A stretch of 64,000 bases of DNA from Phytopseudomonas daroniae (GTDB lineage: Bacteria > Pseudomonadota > Gammaproteobacteria > Pseudomonadales > Pseudomonadaceae): positions 1-64,000 of the forward strand of contig NZ_QJUI01000004.1 in NCBI RefSeq assembly GCF_004327285.1. Direction: 5' to 3'. A model generated the notes under the pieces. The model was given only the letters and a program-made list of their open reading frames with translations, had not been told where the DNA came from and did no database searches. This document shows positions 34,317 to 44,139 of the stretch, in pieces. A program made the position numbers and the translations under genes. Position 1 is the first letter of the stretch, and the number at the start of each line of letters is the position of its first letter.

Positions 34317-34865
34317 ATGAAAAATACAGATCCCCTCCGAGACACCCGTCACCCGTCAGCCGATCTTGATGGCCATCGTCACCGCGGCCGTGAACGCGGC
34401 CCGCGCATCTTCGCCCCAGGCGACCTGAAGCTCCTGCTGCTGGCCTTGATCGCCGAAACACCGAGCCATGGTTACGACCTGATTCGCCGCATCGAAGCGC
34501 TATTCGACGGCAGTTATAGCCCGAGCCCAGGCGTGATTTACCCCACCCTCACCTTTCTTGAAGAAAGCGAGCTGATCTCCAGCAGCCCTGACGGTGGCAA
34601 GAAGTCCTATTGCATCAGCGCCGCAGGCACACAGTGGCTGCAAGATCAGCAGGTGGCGCTCGATGGCGTGAAAACCCGCATCGAGCTGAGCAAACACGCC
34701 TTGCGCGGGCACGAAAGGCCGCCGGCTGTGCACGAGGCCGTGGCCAACCTGCGCCACGCCTTGAAGATGCATCACGGACGCTGGAGCGACAGCGAGATCG
34801 CCCGCGTGTGCGCCGTGCTCAATGCAGCCGCTACGGCCATCAGTACCGGTCACGAACAGGAGTAA
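34317..34865 (+). CDS. yqjI: PadR-family regulator, YqjI-like
   Basis: The 182-residue protein has a PadR winged helix (LLLLALIAETPSHGYDLIRRIE, PSPGVIYPTLTFLEES, KKSYCISAAG) and an N-terminal extension with His and Arg (HPSADLDGHRHRGRERG) like the metal-sensing tail of YqjI, a repressor that responds to iron and nickel. It is followed after 4 bp by a YqjH-like ferric reductase, matching the known functional pair. In E. coli the two are divergent; here they are in tandem. The ATG at 34317 is chosen over the GTG at 34311. Confidence 0.82.
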   Translation: MKNTDPLRDTRHPSADLDGHRHRGRERGPRIFAPGDLKLLLLALIAETPSHGYDLIRRIEALFDGSYSPSPGVIYPTLTFLEESELISSSPDGGKKSYCISAAGTQWLQDQQVALDGVKTRIELSKHALRGHERPPAVHEAVANLRHALKMHHGRWSDSEIARVCAVLNAAATAISTGHEQE

Positions 34866-34869
34866 CCCC

Positions 34870-35631
34870 ATGAGTTCAACGCCCAAAACCACCGTGGAAC
34901 GCATCATGCACCGCATCGTCCGGCGCTGCCTGACGGTCGCTCGGGTGGCTGACATCACGCCGCGCATGCGCCGGGTGACCTTTACCGGCGAGGCGCTACA
35001 GGGCTTTGTTTCCGCGGCCGCCGATGACCATATCAAGCTGCTGTTCGCCCGCAACGAAGAAGAACAACGCCGTCTCGACGACTTCCTGGCGGGCCGCGAA
35101 GGCGAACGCCCGGTGATGCGCGACTACACCCCACGCCGCCATGACGCGCAGAGCGGTGAACTGGACGTGGACTTCGTACTGCATGGCGACGGCCCGGCGG
35201 CGACCTGGGCGAGCCAGGCGCAACAGGGTCAGCAGTTGTACATCGCTGGCCCACGCAGCTCCCTGGTGGTGCCGGACATTTTCGATGCCTACCTGCTGAT
35301 CGGCGACGAAACCGCCCTGCCCGCCATCGGTCGCTGGCTGGAAGAGCTGGCACCGGGGCGCAAGGCGACGGTACTGGTAGAGATCGAGAATGAGGCCGAG
35401 AAGCAGCAGCTGTCGAGCGCGGCCAGTATCGATCTGCACTGGCTGATTCGCGGTGAGCGCAGCCTGGTCGATGCCACGAGCGCGCTGGCGAAGCCGGAAG
35501 GTGAGCTGTATGCCTGGGTCGCCTGCGAAGCCAACCAGTCCCGCAAGGTACGCCGCGTGCTGATCGAACGGCACGGTATCGATGAGGAGCGTATCAAGGC
35601 AGCGGGCTACTGGCGGCGAGATGATGACTGA
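34870..35631 (+). CDS. yqjH: YqjH/ViuB-type NADPH-dependent ferric-chelate reductase
   Basis: This 253-residue siderophore-interacting flavoprotein would reduce ferric chelates in the cytosol. It shows the FAD-binding RDYTPRRHD, the phosphate-site GPRSSLVVPD, LIGDETALPAIGRWLEE and the C-terminal AGYWRRDDD motif (typical GYWR). The ATG at 34870 follows AGGAGTAACCCC. It overlaps no gene but is 4 bp after the YqjI-like regulator, so both are in one operon. The TGA stop is included in the first unit of the downstream tandem repeat. Confidence 0.88.
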   Translation: MSSTPKTTVERIMHRIVRRCLTVARVADITPRMRRVTFTGEALQGFVSAAADDHIKLLFARNEEEQRRLDDFLAGREGERPVMRDYTPRRHDAQSGELDVDFVLHGDGPAATWASQAQQGQQLYIAGPRSSLVVPDIFDAYLLIGDETALPAIGRWLEELAPGRKATVLVEIENEAEKQQLSSAASIDLHWLIRGERSLVDATSALAKPEGELYAWVACEANQSRKVRRVLIERHGIDEERIKAAGYWRRDDD

Positions 35632-36575
35632 TACGAACCGTGGACAACACGAAGCTTGTCCACCTTTCCATTCAGCAATCAGCCCGGACAACCACCGCGC
35701 CCATGGTGGATGAAAAAGGCGTCGGCTACGCGCTACGTGAGACGGAAACCCTGGATGTAGGGTGGGTCACGCTTCACCGACCCACCAAGCCATTCAACGC
35801 CGATGCTAGCTGAGTGTTCAAAGTTCGTAGGGCGTAGCCGAAGGCGTAATCCGCCGCAAGAAAGCGGCATCATTGCGCGCCCAAACGCAAAACGCCCGCA
35901 CGAGGCGAGGCGAGGCGAGGCGTTCAGGCATCTCAGCGGATACAGCAGATTCGCGGTAAACGACGGATTACGCTCCGCTAATCCATCCTACATATCTGAT
36001 ACGAACAGTGGGCAACGCGAAGCTTGTCAGCCCGGACGGCCACCACGCCCAGGATGGATGAAAAAGGCGTCAGCTACGCGCTCCGATCCCCCTACGTGAG
36101 GCGGAAATCCTGGATGTAGGGTGGGTCACGCTTCACCGACCCACCAAGCCATTCAACGCCAATGGTAGCTGGATGTTCAAAGTTCGTAGGGCGTAGCCGA
36201 AGGCGTAATCCGCCGCAAGAAAGCGGCATCATTGCGCGCCCAAACGCAAAACGCCCGCACGAGGCGAGGCGAGGCGTTCAGGCATCTCAGCGGATACAGC
36301 AGATTCGCGGTAAACGACGGATTACGCTCCGCTAATCCATCCTACCTATCTGATACGAACAGTGGGCAACGCGAAGCTTGTCAGCCCGGACAACCACCAC
36401 GCCCAGGATGGATGAAAAAGGCGTCAGCTACGCGCCCGATCCCCCTACGTGAGACGGAAACCCTGGATGTAGGGTGGGTCACGCTTCACCGACCCACCAA
36501 GCCATTCAACGCCGATGGTAGCTGGATGTTCAAAGTTCGTAGGGCGTATTAGCCGAAGGCGTAATCCGCCGAATG
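35628..36575. repeat. Tandem array of about 360-bp intergenic units
   Basis: The sequence CTGATACGAAC recurs at 35628, 35996 and 36350, giving periods of 368 and 354 bp and about 2.6 units. Each unit has GTAGGGTGGGTCACGCTTCACC, GTAGGGCGTAGCCGAAGGCG, CGTAATCCGCCGCAAGAAAG, a run of GAGGC pentamers (4 in unit 1, 3 in unit 2) and GGTAAACGACGGATTACGC. Units 2 and 3 are nearly identical. A single diverged copy with two GAGGC lies at 3930-4110. Predicted frames inside are repeats of one another and not genes. Confidence 0.85.
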
Positions 36576-36672
36576 CTCCCATCGAACATGCGTGGTGTGC
36601 CCAGTATCAGGTATGTCTGCGAGGCGTCGTATTACGCTTCGCCAGGCTACGCGCCCCGATCCAACCCGACAC

Positions 36673-37017
36673 TCACTGCGCGTGATGGCGATACAGCGCT
36701 GGCGGTACGCCGCTGCTGTCCACGGGTTGCCATGGGCCTTGCAGGGTTCCCGCCCAGCGCCAACCGTCGCTCCAGCGGTAGAAGGTGCGTTCGCGGTAAT
36801 AGGTATCCTGCTCGGCATCGACGACATAGACCCCCAGGCCGCCATCCCAGTGGCTGGAAACGCCCGGTGGCGGCGCGAAGCGCGGGTGGGATTTGCTCAC
36901 CGGCGGCGAGCCGGGGGGTGCCGCGGGGCCATCGGTGCCTGGCGCGGGGCTGTGCAAGGTACAGCCGGCGAGGCTCAACAGGGTAGCTGTCAGGGCAGCC
37001 GACATCAGTCTATTCAT
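36673..37017 (-). CDS. Small lipoprotein at the end of the ccm operon
   Basis: The 114-residue product has a lipoprotein signal ending in LAGC (Cys19), a Pro/Gly-rich linker and a C-terminal domain rich in Tyr and Trp (TYYRERTFYRWSDGWRWAG). Function is unknown. Its ATG overlaps the ccmI stop by 4 bp, so it is co-translated with the cytochrome c maturation genes. An outer-membrane location is likely (no Asp after Cys). Confidence 0.78.
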   Translation of the reverse strand: MNRLMSAALTATLLSLAGCTLHSPAPGTDGPAAPPGSPPVSKSHPRFAPPPGVSSHWDGGLGVYVVDAEQDTYYRERTFYRWSDGWRWAGTLQGPWQPVDSSGVPPALYRHHAQ

Positions 37018-38225
37018 GGTTGTTTGCCGTCAGCGCTATCGATGATCAGGCGTTGCACGGTTTGGGTGGTATTGGCCAACGGTTGCCCCTGGCCGATCCA
37101 CTCGCCGCTTTTCGCATCGCCGGCACGCGAAATGCGCGCCACCAGTTGAACCTGCTCGAACGCGGAAAGTTTCAGTTCCGGCATCATCGCGTCGCTGTCC
37201 GACAGGCTGACCTGTGCAGGCAGGTCAGCCACAGTGAGGCGCTTGACCGCCAGCGGCATGGGCGGCCCGGACGCGGCGCGGGCGAAGACGAACACGGTGT
37301 CGCCCGGCTGCACCTTGTCACGCAGCGCATCCGCCAACTCGACACGCACCTGCAGGCTGCCGATTTCCGGCGTCTGCGCAGCGGCAGCGCCACCGGCTTG
37401 CGGGTCGATTTCCTGACGGGCCCGGGCGATGCCACCAGCGATTGCCTGGCGGGAGGGATCACCCTCGGGTAACACGGCGACGAGGCGTTCCCAGTAGCCG
37501 ATGGCATCCTGAAAACGCTGTTCCTCATAGGCGGCGATACCCAGCAGGCCAAGGCTGGTGACTTCTTCCGGGTCGGCCTGCAGGGCTTCGCCCGTCAGGG
37601 TATCCAGTTGCGCCGTCCACTGTTTGTCACCGGCAAAGTACAGGGCCTGGGCCCACTGCCCGAGTAGCTCTGGCTCGTGACCAGCTACTTTCACCGCCTG
37701 CTCGAAGGCTCGCGCTGCATCCGCAGGGCGCTCCTGCACCATATAGCTGCGGCCCAGGAAATACCACCCTTCGGGTGATTCCGGGTTGCCTTGCACGGCC
37801 TGCTCCAGGCGCGCGGTCATTTCCTCGATGCTGCGCGGCTCGCCCGTGAAGGTGCGGGCGCGCTGAACGTCCTCAATAGCGCCCCATTGCGAATAAAGCA
37901 GCACGCTGACCAGCGGAATCGATAACACCACGATCAGTGGCACCGTGCGCCCCAACCGGCGGCCAGCTTTCGCCTCGCCGCTACCTTCGGTATCGGCGAG
38001 CAACTCCCGCGCGGCTTCGTCACGCGCCGCCTGCAGCTGGGCGCCGTCCAGCGTGCCGGCCTGATGCTGGTGTTCCAGCTCATGCAGGCGTTCCTGGTAA
38101 AGGGTGACGTTCAGGGCGGTGCGATCCTCTTCGGCCTGAACCTTGCGCCCGCGTAGCAGCGGAATCAGCAGAAAACTCACGGCGACCAGACACAGCAGGC
38201 CGGCGGACAACCAGAATTCGATCAT
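37014..38225 (-). CDS. ccmI: Cytochrome c maturation protein CcmI
   Basis: This 403-residue membrane protein presents apocytochrome c to the heme lyase complex. It has an N-terminal helix (FWLSAGLLCLVAVSFLLIPLL), a cytosolic loop, a second helix near residues 90-110, TPR repeats (EGWYFLGRSYMVQERPADAARAFEQA and following) and a C-terminal periplasmic domain (about 285-403). Start and stop overlap ccmH and the lipoprotein gene by 4 bp each. Confidence 0.93.
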   Translation of the reverse strand: MIEFWLSAGLLCLVAVSFLLIPLLRGRKVQAEEDRTALNVTLYQERLHELEHQHQAGTLDGAQLQAARDEAARELLADTEGSGEAKAGRRLGRTVPLIVVLSIPLVSVLLYSQWGAIEDVQRARTFTGEPRSIEEMTARLEQAVQGNPESPEGWYFLGRSYMVQERPADAARAFEQAVKVAGHEPELLGQWAQALYFAGDKQWTAQLDTLTGEALQADPEEVTSLGLLGIAAYEEQRFQDAIGYWERLVAVLPEGDPSRQAIAGGIARARQEIDPQAGGAAAAQTPEIGSLQVRVELADALRDKVQPGDTVFVFARAASGPPMPLAVKRLTVADLPAQVSLSDSDAMMPELKLSAFEQVQLVARISRAGDAKSGEWIGQGQPLANTTQTVQRLIIDSADGKQP

Positions 38226-38707
38226 GGGTCTTTCTTATCCAGAGGCGCCTGCTTCAGCAGTTGCGCCAGACGTTGCTGTTCATCGCTCGACAATCCCGTG
38301 GAGACCTCCACGCCAGCCTTGCGGCGACGCAGGACGATCACTCCGAGCAGCACGAAACCGCCGACCAGAAGGGCCGCCGGGCCATACCAGAGCAACAGGG
38401 TGCGGCGTGTGACTGGCGGTTTGTAGAGCACGAAATCGCCATAACGGGCGACCAGGTAGTCGATGATCCGCGCATTGCTGTCGCCCGCCTCGAGCATGCG
38501 GTAGATCTCGGCGCGCAGATCCATGGCAATCGGCGCATCGGAGTCGGCGATGTTCTGGTTCTGGCATTTCGGGCAGCGCAGTTCTTCGGTGAGCTGGCGG
38601 TAGCGAGCACGCTCGGCCTCGCTGGCGAATTCGTAGGTGTCGATGGCCGCCTGGGCCACACCGCCCAGGGCCAGCAGAAAAATCAACCCCGTAATCAGAC
38701 GATTCAT
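38222..38707 (-). CDS. ccmH: Cytochrome c maturation protein CcmH
   Basis: The 161-residue thiol-reducing component has a signal peptide (LITGLIFLLALGGVAQA), the redox motif LRCPKCQNQ (LRCxxC) and one C-terminal membrane helix (LLWYGPAALLVGGFVLLGVIVL). It keeps the heme-binding CxxCH cysteines of apocytochromes reduced. Overlaps ccmG and ccmI by 4 bp. Confidence 0.95.
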   Translation of the reverse strand: MNRLITGLIFLLALGGVAQAAIDTYEFASEAERARYRQLTEELRCPKCQNQNIADSDAPIAMDLRAEIYRMLEAGDSNARIIDYLVARYGDFVLYKPPVTRRTLLLWYGPAALLVGGFVLLGVIVLRRRKAGVEVSTGLSSDEQQRLAQLLKQAPLDKKDP

Positions 38708-39240
38708 TGCCCCGCCTCGTCGACCATTTGCTGGTACAGCGGGGCGAGCTTCTCACGCCAGATTGCCTCGTCGATCACCCCAACGAACTTGTGGCGGATG
38801 ATGCCCTTGGCATCGACGAAGAATGTCTCCGGCGCGCCGTACACGCCCAGATCCAGCCCCAGCGTGCCGCGTGGGTCGCTGATGTTCAGCTGATAGGGAT
38901 CGTGGAAATCGCTCAGCCATTTCTGCGCGGCAGCGTTGTCGTCCTTGTAGTTGACGCCATGGATGGTCACGCCTATCGACGCCAGCTTGTTCAACACCGG
39001 ATGCTCGACACGACAGGCGACGCACCAGGTGGCCCAGACGTTGACCAGTGAGGGCTTGCCCAGCAGGTTTTCCTGGGTGATCAATTGGTCGCCCTCCACT
39101 GCCGGCAACGAGAACGCCGGGAAGGGTTTGTCGATCAGCGCCGACGGCAGTTCGGCGGGGTCGAGAAACAGACCGCGGTAGAGGAATACCGCCACACCCA
39201 GAAAGATCAACAGCGGTAACAGCAGGATCAGCCGTCTCAT
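38704..39240 (-). CDS. ccmG: Thiol:disulfide oxidoreductase CcmG/DsbE
   Basis: The 178-residue periplasmic thioredoxin-like protein has an N-terminal membrane anchor (RLILLLPLLIFLGVAVFLY) and the active site WCVAC in NVWATWCVACRVEHP. It passes reductant to CcmH and apocytochrome c. The CVAC dipeptide differs from the more common CPTC/CVTC forms. 4-bp overlaps with ccmF and ccmH. Confidence 0.95.
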   Translation of the reverse strand: MRRLILLLPLLIFLGVAVFLYRGLFLDPAELPSALIDKPFPAFSLPAVEGDQLITQENLLGKPSLVNVWATWCVACRVEHPVLNKLASIGVTIHGVNYKDDNAAAQKWLSDFHDPYQLNISDPRGTLGLDLGVYGAPETFFVDAKGIIRHKFVGVIDEAIWREKLAPLYQQMVDEAGQ

Positions 39241-41210
39241 GCGCGTGCCTCCTGCAGGCCCAGCGCGTCACGCACGCGGGTCTTGACCTTCATCCGATAG
39301 CGCTTGTCGGCAGCGGCGAGAAAGCCGCCGAAGCCCATCATCAGTGCGCCCAGCCAGATCCAGCGGACGAAGGGCTTGATATGCACACGCACGGCCCAGG
39401 CGCCCTGCTCCAGCGGCTCGCCGAGGGCGACGAACAGGTCGCGGGTCAGCCCGGCGTCGATGCCCGCTTCGGTCATCACCGATTGTTGCACGGTGTACAG
39501 GCGTTTTTCCGGGTGCAGCACGGCAATCTGCCGCTCCCCTTCGAAGATGCGCACCGTACCGCGGTCGGAAATGAAGTTCGGCCCTTCATGATGCGCCGCG
39601 CCTTCGAACACGAATCGGTAGCCGCCCAGCTCCACGGCATCGCCCGGTGCCATGCGCATGTCGCGCTCGAAGCTGCCGAGGCTGGTCAGGATCACCCCCA
39701 GCGCACAGACCGCCAGGCCCAGGTGAGCCAGCTGCATGCCCCAGTAACTGCGGCCGAGGCTGGCCATTCCTTTGAACAAGCCCTTGTGACGGGTCTTGTC
39801 CTGGATGTCGCGCAGCCCGGCCAGGGTCACCCATGCGGCCAACAGGCAAACGCCCAGTACCGCCCAGTGGAAATCGCCCCACAACCAACTGGCCAGCAAC
39901 GCCAGTACCACACTGGCGACCAGCACCGGTGCGAGCATGCCGAGCAGCCAGCGCAGCGGTGTGTCCTTCCAGCGCACTAGCACGCCAACGGCGAGCACCG
40001 CCATCAACAAGCCCATCAGCGGGACGAACAACGCATTGAAATAAGGCGGGCCGACCGACAGTTTGGCGCCGCTCAAGGCATCCAGCACCAGCGGATAGAG
40101 GGTGCCGAGCAGAATCATCGAGGCCGCCACCACCAGGATCAGGTTATTGGTCAGCAGCAGGGTTTCCCGCGACCACAAGCCGAAACCGACCTGGCTGCGC
40201 ACCACCGGCGCACGCAGAGCGAACAGGGTCAGCGAGCCGCCGACCACCAGCAGCAGGAAGGCCAGGATGAACACCCCGCGCTCCGGGTCGCTGGCGAACG
40301 CGTGCACCGAGGTCAGCACCCCGGAACGAACCAGGAAGGTACCCAGCAGGCTCAGGGAGAACGCGGCGATGGCGAGCAATACCGTCCAGCTCTTGAATAC
40401 CCCACGCTTCTCGGTCACGGCGAGGGAATGGATCAGCGCCGTGCCGACCAGCCAGGGCATGAACGAGGCGTTTTCCACTGGATCCCAGAACCACCAGCCT
40501 CCCCAGCCCAGTTCGTAGTAGGCCCACCAGGAGCCCAGGGCGATACCGATGCCGAGAAACGCCCAGGCGATGATGGTCCAGGGCCGTGACCAGCGTGCCC
40601 AGGCAGCGTCCAGCTTGCCGCCGAGCAGTGCGGCAATGGCGAAAGCGAAGGCCACGGAGAAACCCACATACCCCATGTACAGCATCGGCGGATGGATGAT
40701 CAGGCCGAAATCCTGCAGCAACGGGTTGAGGTCGCGCCCGTCGGCCGGCACGTTCGGCAGCAGGCGGGCGAATGGGTTGGAGGTGATGATCAGGAACAGC
40801 AGAAAACCGACGCTGATGATGCCCATCACGCCCAACACCCGGGCAAGCATCTCTTCGGGCAACTGCCGGGAGAAGATCGCCACGGCGAACGTCCAGCCGC
40901 CCAGAATCAGCGCCCAGAGCAGCAGCGAGCCTTCATGGGCGCCCCATACGGCGCTGAACTTGTAATACCAGGGCAGCGCCGTGTTGGAGTTCTGCGCCAC
41001 ATAGGCCACGGAAAAATCGTCGGTCATAAAGGCATAGGTGAGGCAAGCGAAAGCGAACGACAGAAAAGCGAACTGCCCCCACGCCGCGGGTTGTGCCAGG
41101 CTCATCCACTGCCGGTCGCCGCGCCAGGCGCCGATCAATGGCAGGGTCGCCTGCACCAGGGCCAGGCACAGGGCCAGGATCATCGCCAGATGGCCGAGTT
41201 CGGGAATCAT
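39237..41210 (-). CDS. ccmF: Heme lyase subunit CcmF
   Basis: This 657-residue polytopic protein ligates heme to apocytochrome c. It has about 14-15 membrane helices and the tryptophan-rich WWD motif [19 protein letters not shown] around residue 235, flanked by conserved histidines, with a periplasmic domain near the C-terminus (about 510-610). Full length for the family. 4-bp overlaps with ccmE and ccmG. Confidence 0.96.
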   Translation of the reverse strand: MIPELGHLAMILALCLALVQATLPLIGAWRGDRQWMSLAQPAAWGQFAFLSFAFACLTYAFMTDDFSVAYVAQNSNTALPWYYKFSAVWGAHEGSLLLWALILGGWTFAVAIFSRQLPEEMLARVLGVMGIISVGFLLFLIITSNPFARLLPNVPADGRDLNPLLQDFGLIIHPPMLYMGYVGFSVAFAFAIAALLGGKLDAAWARWSRPWTIIAWAFLGIGIALGSWWAYYELGWGGWWFWDPVENASFMPWLVGTALIHSLAVTEKRGVFKSWTVLLAIAAFSLSLLGTFLVRSGVLTSVHAFASDPERGVFILAFLLLVVGGSLTLFALRAPVVRSQVGFGLWSRETLLLTNNLILVVAASMILLGTLYPLVLDALSGAKLSVGPPYFNALFVPLMGLLMAVLAVGVLVRWKDTPLRWLLGMLAPVLVASVVLALLASWLWGDFHWAVLGVCLLAAWVTLAGLRDIQDKTRHKGLFKGMASLGRSYWGMQLAHLGLAVCALGVILTSLGSFERDMRMAPGDAVELGGYRFVFEGAAHHEGPNFISDRGTVRIFEGERQIAVLHPEKRLYTVQQSVMTEAGIDAGLTRDLFVALGEPLEQGAWAVRVHIKPFVRWIWLGALMMGFGGFLAAADKRYRMKVKTRVRDALGLQEARA

Positions 41211-41671
41211 TGCGCGGCCTCCCCGGCCTTCTCGTAGTGCTTGTTCATGCCACTCTGTTCCAGGGCCTGCTTGACCTCTGGCGGCATGTAGTTTTCATCG
41301 TGCTTGGCCAGAACTTCGTCGGCGAGCAGGATGCCGCTGCCCTCGACCTTGCCCATGGCGACGATGCCCTGCCCCTCGCGAAACAGATCCGGCAGGATGC
41401 CGTGAAAGCGGATGGTCACCCGCGCCACGCCGTCGGTGACCACGAAGTCGGTCTGCAGGGAATCGCTGGAGCGTTTCACCGAGCCCTTCTCCACCAGGCC
41501 GCCGGCGCGAATACGGGTATCCACCGGCGCTTCGCCATTGGCGATCTGGGTTGGGGTATAGAACAGATTGATGTTCTGCTGCAGTGCACTCAAGGCCAGT
41601 GCCACAGCGATACCGACCCCGACAACAATCGCCAGAACGATGAACAGGCGCTTCTTGCGAACAGCGTTCAA
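41207..41671 (-). CDS. ccmE: Heme chaperone CcmE
   Basis: The 154-residue periplasmic chaperone has an N-terminal anchor helix ([20 protein letters not shown]), an OB-fold and the heme-binding motif HDENYMP with His124 covalently binding heme and Tyr128 as axial ligand. The start codon is TTG, overlapping the ccmD stop (TTGA). No ATG is nearby, and the family N-terminus fits this start. Confidence 0.94.
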   Translation of the reverse strand: MNAVRKKRLFIVLAIVVGVGIAVALALSALQQNINLFYTPTQIANGEAPVDTRIRAGGLVEKGSVKRSSDSLQTDFVVTDGVARVTIRFHGILPDLFREGQGIVAMGKVEGSGILLADEVLAKHDENYMPPEVKQALEQSGMNKHYEKAGEAAQ

Positions 41672-41844
41672 CGTGATTCCTCCCGGCGCATACGACGCGC
41701 CTCATCCTGCAGATGGCGGCGCCGTGCACGCAGCGGCAACACCACGTTCAGCACCAGTACAGCCAGGCAAATGCCATAGGCCGACCAGACATAGGGGCCG
41801 TGGGTGCCCATGGCGAGAAAGTCGGCGAATGACGCGAAACTCAT
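41668..41844 (-). CDS. ccmD: Heme exporter protein CcmD
   Basis: This 58-residue protein starts [20 protein letters not shown], has one membrane helix ([15 protein letters not shown]) and a basic tail with [15 protein letters not shown], exactly the CcmD plan. It helps release holo-CcmE from CcmC. It overlaps the ccmC stop (ATGA) and the ccmE start by 4 bp. Confidence 0.93.
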   Translation of the reverse strand: MSFASFADFLAMGTHGPYVWSAYGICLAVLVLNVVLPLRARRRHLQDEARRMRREESR

Positions 41845-42608
41845 CGTTTGCTCTCCACCTGAGCGCGAATCTCGGCCTTCACCCAGCTACTGCGCGCTTC
41901 CCGGCGCAGCACTTCGAGGCGCATGCGCATCAGCAGCACGGCGGCGAAGAAGCAGTAGAAGCCCAGCACCATGATCAGCAGCGGCAGCCACATCTGCATG
42001 GGCATCGCCGGTTTGTCGATGACGCTGAAGGTGGCGGGCTGGTGCAGGGTGTTCCACCACTCCACCGAATATTTGATGATCGGGATATTGATCACCCCGA
42101 CTACCGCCAGCACCGCGCAGGCCTTGGCGGCGCTGTCGCGATTGCTGATCGCCTGGCCGAGGGCGATCACACCGAAATACAGGAACAGCAGAATCAGCAT
42201 CGAAGTCAGACGCGCATCCCAGATCCAGTAAGTACCCCAGGTCGGCTTACCCCATATCGCTCCGCTGATCAGTGCGATGGCGGTCATCCAGGCGCCGACG
42301 GGCGCGGCCTGTTGCAGGGCGACATCGGCCAGTTTCATCTTCCACACCAGGCCGACCACACCGGCCACGGCGAGCATCACGTAGATCGACTGAGCCAGGA
42401 AGGCGGCCGGCACGTGGATGTAGATGATCCGGAAACTGTTACCCTGCTGGTAGTCCGGCGGCGCGAACGCCAGTCCCCAGAGCGTGCCAACGACCAGCAA
42501 CACGACGGCGGCGATCGCCAGCCCGGGCAGCCAGCGACCACTGATTTCATAGAACCATTTGGGCGAGCCCAACTTGTGAAACCATGTCCAATTCATCAGG
42601 TCACTCAT
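41841..42608 (-). CDS. ccmC: Heme delivery protein CcmC
   Basis: The product has six membrane helices and the WWD-type motif [18 protein letters not shown], which loads heme onto CcmE. ATG codons at 42611/42608 and 42596 are possible, the last giving the common family N-terminus [10 protein letters not shown]. The one at 42608 follows GAAG. The protein is about 255 residues, usual for CcmC. A short gap of about 60 bp separates it from ccmB, the only non-overlapping junction in the operon. Confidence 0.94.
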   Translation of the reverse strand: MSDLMNWTWFHKLGSPKWFYEISGRWLPGLAIAAVVLLVVGTLWGLAFAPPDYQQGNSFRIIYIHVPAAFLAQSIYVMLAVAGVVGLVWKMKLADVALQQAAPVGAWMTAIALISGAIWGKPTWGTYWIWDARLTSMLILLFLYFGVIALGQAISNRDSAAKACAVLAVVGVINIPIIKYSVEWWNTLHQPATFSVIDKPAMPMQMWLPLLIMVLGFYCFFAAVLLMRMRLEVLRREARSSWVKAEIRAQVESKR

Positions 42609-42668
42609 CATTCTTCGAGGCAAGGGCCAGAGCCGGAATCGGCGGCCGTCCTCGGGAGCACGGTTGAA

Positions 42669-43340
42669 TCATTCGCCGACACTGATGGTCAGGCCGGCGG
42701 CAATGGCGAATGGCGTCAGGGTTACCGCCAGTGCGGTGAGACTGGCCAGCCACAGCAGATGGCCAACCACCGGCAGCCCTTGCAGACTCGCCTGCAAGGC
42801 CCCGCTACCCAGAATCAGCACCGGGATATACAACGGCAAAATAAGCAGTGCCAGCAACAGCCCGCCGCGCTTGAGCCCCACGGTAAGGGCGGCGCCGACA
42901 GCGCCAAGCAGGCTGAGGATGGGCGTACCGAGCAGCAAGGACGCGAGCAGCACCGGCAAGCAGCGCCCCGGTAGCCCGAGCATCAATGCCAGCAAAGGCG
43001 ACAGCAGCACCAGGGCCAGGCCGGAAAACAGCCAGTGTGCCGACACCTTGGCCAATACCAGAAGTGGCAAAGGGTGCGAGGAAAGCACCCACTGTTCGAG
43101 AGAGCCATCTTCGAAGTCGCTGCGAAACAGCCCGTCGAGGGACAGCAGCACCGCCAGCAAGGCCGCTACCCACACCAGGCCAGGCGAGAGGCTTTGCAGC
43201 AATTGCGTTTGCGGCCCGACGGCCAGCGGAAACAGGGCGATGACGATAGCGAAAAACACCAGTGGGTTGGCCAGTTCTGCAGGGCGCCGACACAACAGGC
43301 GCGCCTCGCGCACGACCAGCAGCATAAATACGCTATTCAT
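42669..43340 (-). CDS. ccmB: Heme exporter membrane subunit CcmB
   Basis: The 223-residue protein has six hydrophobic helices and the CcmB signature around [21 protein letters not shown] and [12 protein letters not shown]. With CcmA it forms the ABC transporter that releases holo-CcmE from CcmC and CcmD. The ATG overlaps the ccmA stop by 4 bp. Confidence 0.94.
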   Translation of the reverse strand: MNSVFMLLVVREARLLCRRPAELANPLVFFAIVIALFPLAVGPQTQLLQSLSPGLVWVAALLAVLLSLDGLFRSDFEDGSLEQWVLSSHPLPLLVLAKVSAHWLFSGLALVLLSPLLALMLGLPGRCLPVLLASLLLGTPILSLLGAVGAALTVGLKRGGLLLALLILPLYIPVLILGSGALQASLQGLPVVGHLLWLASLTALAVTLTPFAIAAGLTISVGE

Positions 43341-43972
43341 CCGGCATGCTGTCCCAGATCAAGATCGCGGTAACCATCCGGCAGGCGGCTCAACGTATGG
43401 TGCGTGGTCAGGATCACCAGGCCACCCTGGCTGCAGTGCGTGGCCAGGTGGTCTTCCAGTTGGCTGACGGCATGCTTGTCCAGGGCGGTGAAAGGCTCGT
43501 CGAGAATCCACAAGGGCGGGCTGTCCAGGTAGAGCCGAGCCAGTGCCACGCGACGTTGCTGGCCGGCCGAGAGGGTGTGACAGGGTACATCCTCGAAACC
43601 GCGCAGCCCCACAGCCTCCAGGGCTTGCCAGATTTGCTCGCGGCTCGCCGGCCGATGCAGGGCGCACAACCAGGCGAGATTTTCCTCGGCACTCAGCAAA
43701 CTCTTGATGCCAGCGGCATGGCCGATCCACAGCAGATCACTGGCCAGATCGCCGCTGCGGCTGGCCAGCGGCTGGCCCTTGAGGCGAATTTGCCCGGAAG
43801 TGGGTTGTCTCAATCCGGCGAGCACGCGCAGCAGGCTGGTCTTGCCGCTGCCGTTGGGGCCGGATACCTGCAGCATCTGCCCCACGTCCAGGTGGATATC
43901 GAGGTTCTCGAACAGCAGACGCCAATCCCGTTCGCAGGAGAGAGCCATGGCTTCGAGAAAAGGACTGCTCAC
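43337..43972 (-). CDS. ccmA: Heme exporter ATPase CcmA
   Basis: This 211-residue ABC ATPase has Walker [10 protein letters not shown] (38-46), signature [14 protein letters not shown], Walker B LWILDEPF and a switch His in ILTTHH. Length is normal. It is the first gene of the ccmA-to-lipoprotein operon and is divergent from the fliK-like gene, sharing a 170-bp regulatory region. Confidence 0.95.
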   Translation of the reverse strand: MSSPFLEAMALSCERDWRLLFENLDIHLDVGQMLQVSGPNGSGKTSLLRVLAGLRQPTSGQIRLKGQPLASRSGDLASDLLWIGHAAGIKSLLSAEENLAWLCALHRPASREQIWQALEAVGLRGFEDVPCHTLSAGQQRRVALARLYLDSPPLWILDEPFTALDKHAVSQLEDHLATHCSQGGLVILTTHHTLSRLPDGYRDLDLGQHAG

Positions 43973-44012
43973 AGCGCGGACACCTGGTTCAAGTCGAGAC
44001 GATTGTGGCCGC

Positions 44013-44018
44013 TATAAT
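44013..44018 (+). promoter_or_regulatory. -10 box toward the fliK-like gene
   Basis: A perfect TATAAT lies about 120 bp before the fliK-like start. The -35 region is poor (TTCAAG with 19-bp spacing). It faces a second -10 box on the other strand at 44080-44085. Confidence 0.35.
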
Positions 44019-44079
44019 GATGCGGACGTTGGAGAGCACCTTTGGAAACGACCTGCCTGGAGGTGCCCAAGTGGCCGGA

Positions 44080-44085
44080 ATTATA
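44080..44085 (-). promoter_or_regulatory. -10 box toward ccmA
   Basis: On the minus strand a perfect TATAAT (44085-44080) lies about 108 bp before the ccmA start. No good -35 is seen. If both boxes work, the two transcripts overlap head to head over about 50 bp. Confidence 0.35.
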
Positions 44086-44139
44086 CATGCCCAATAAGCC
44101 CACCCGCAGTGTGCTTATGGCTACAGAGTATGTGACTTA

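Noticed and set aside
35803..36552. Two similar plus-strand frames (98 and 106 codons) in the tandem array
   Set aside because: They are translations of the repeat units and lack start signals. Similarity comes from the repeat itself.
41568..42974. 468-codon plus-strand open frame opposite ccmB-ccmE
   Set aside because: Spans several real minus-strand genes and has typical antisense composition (Gln/His/Arg-rich).
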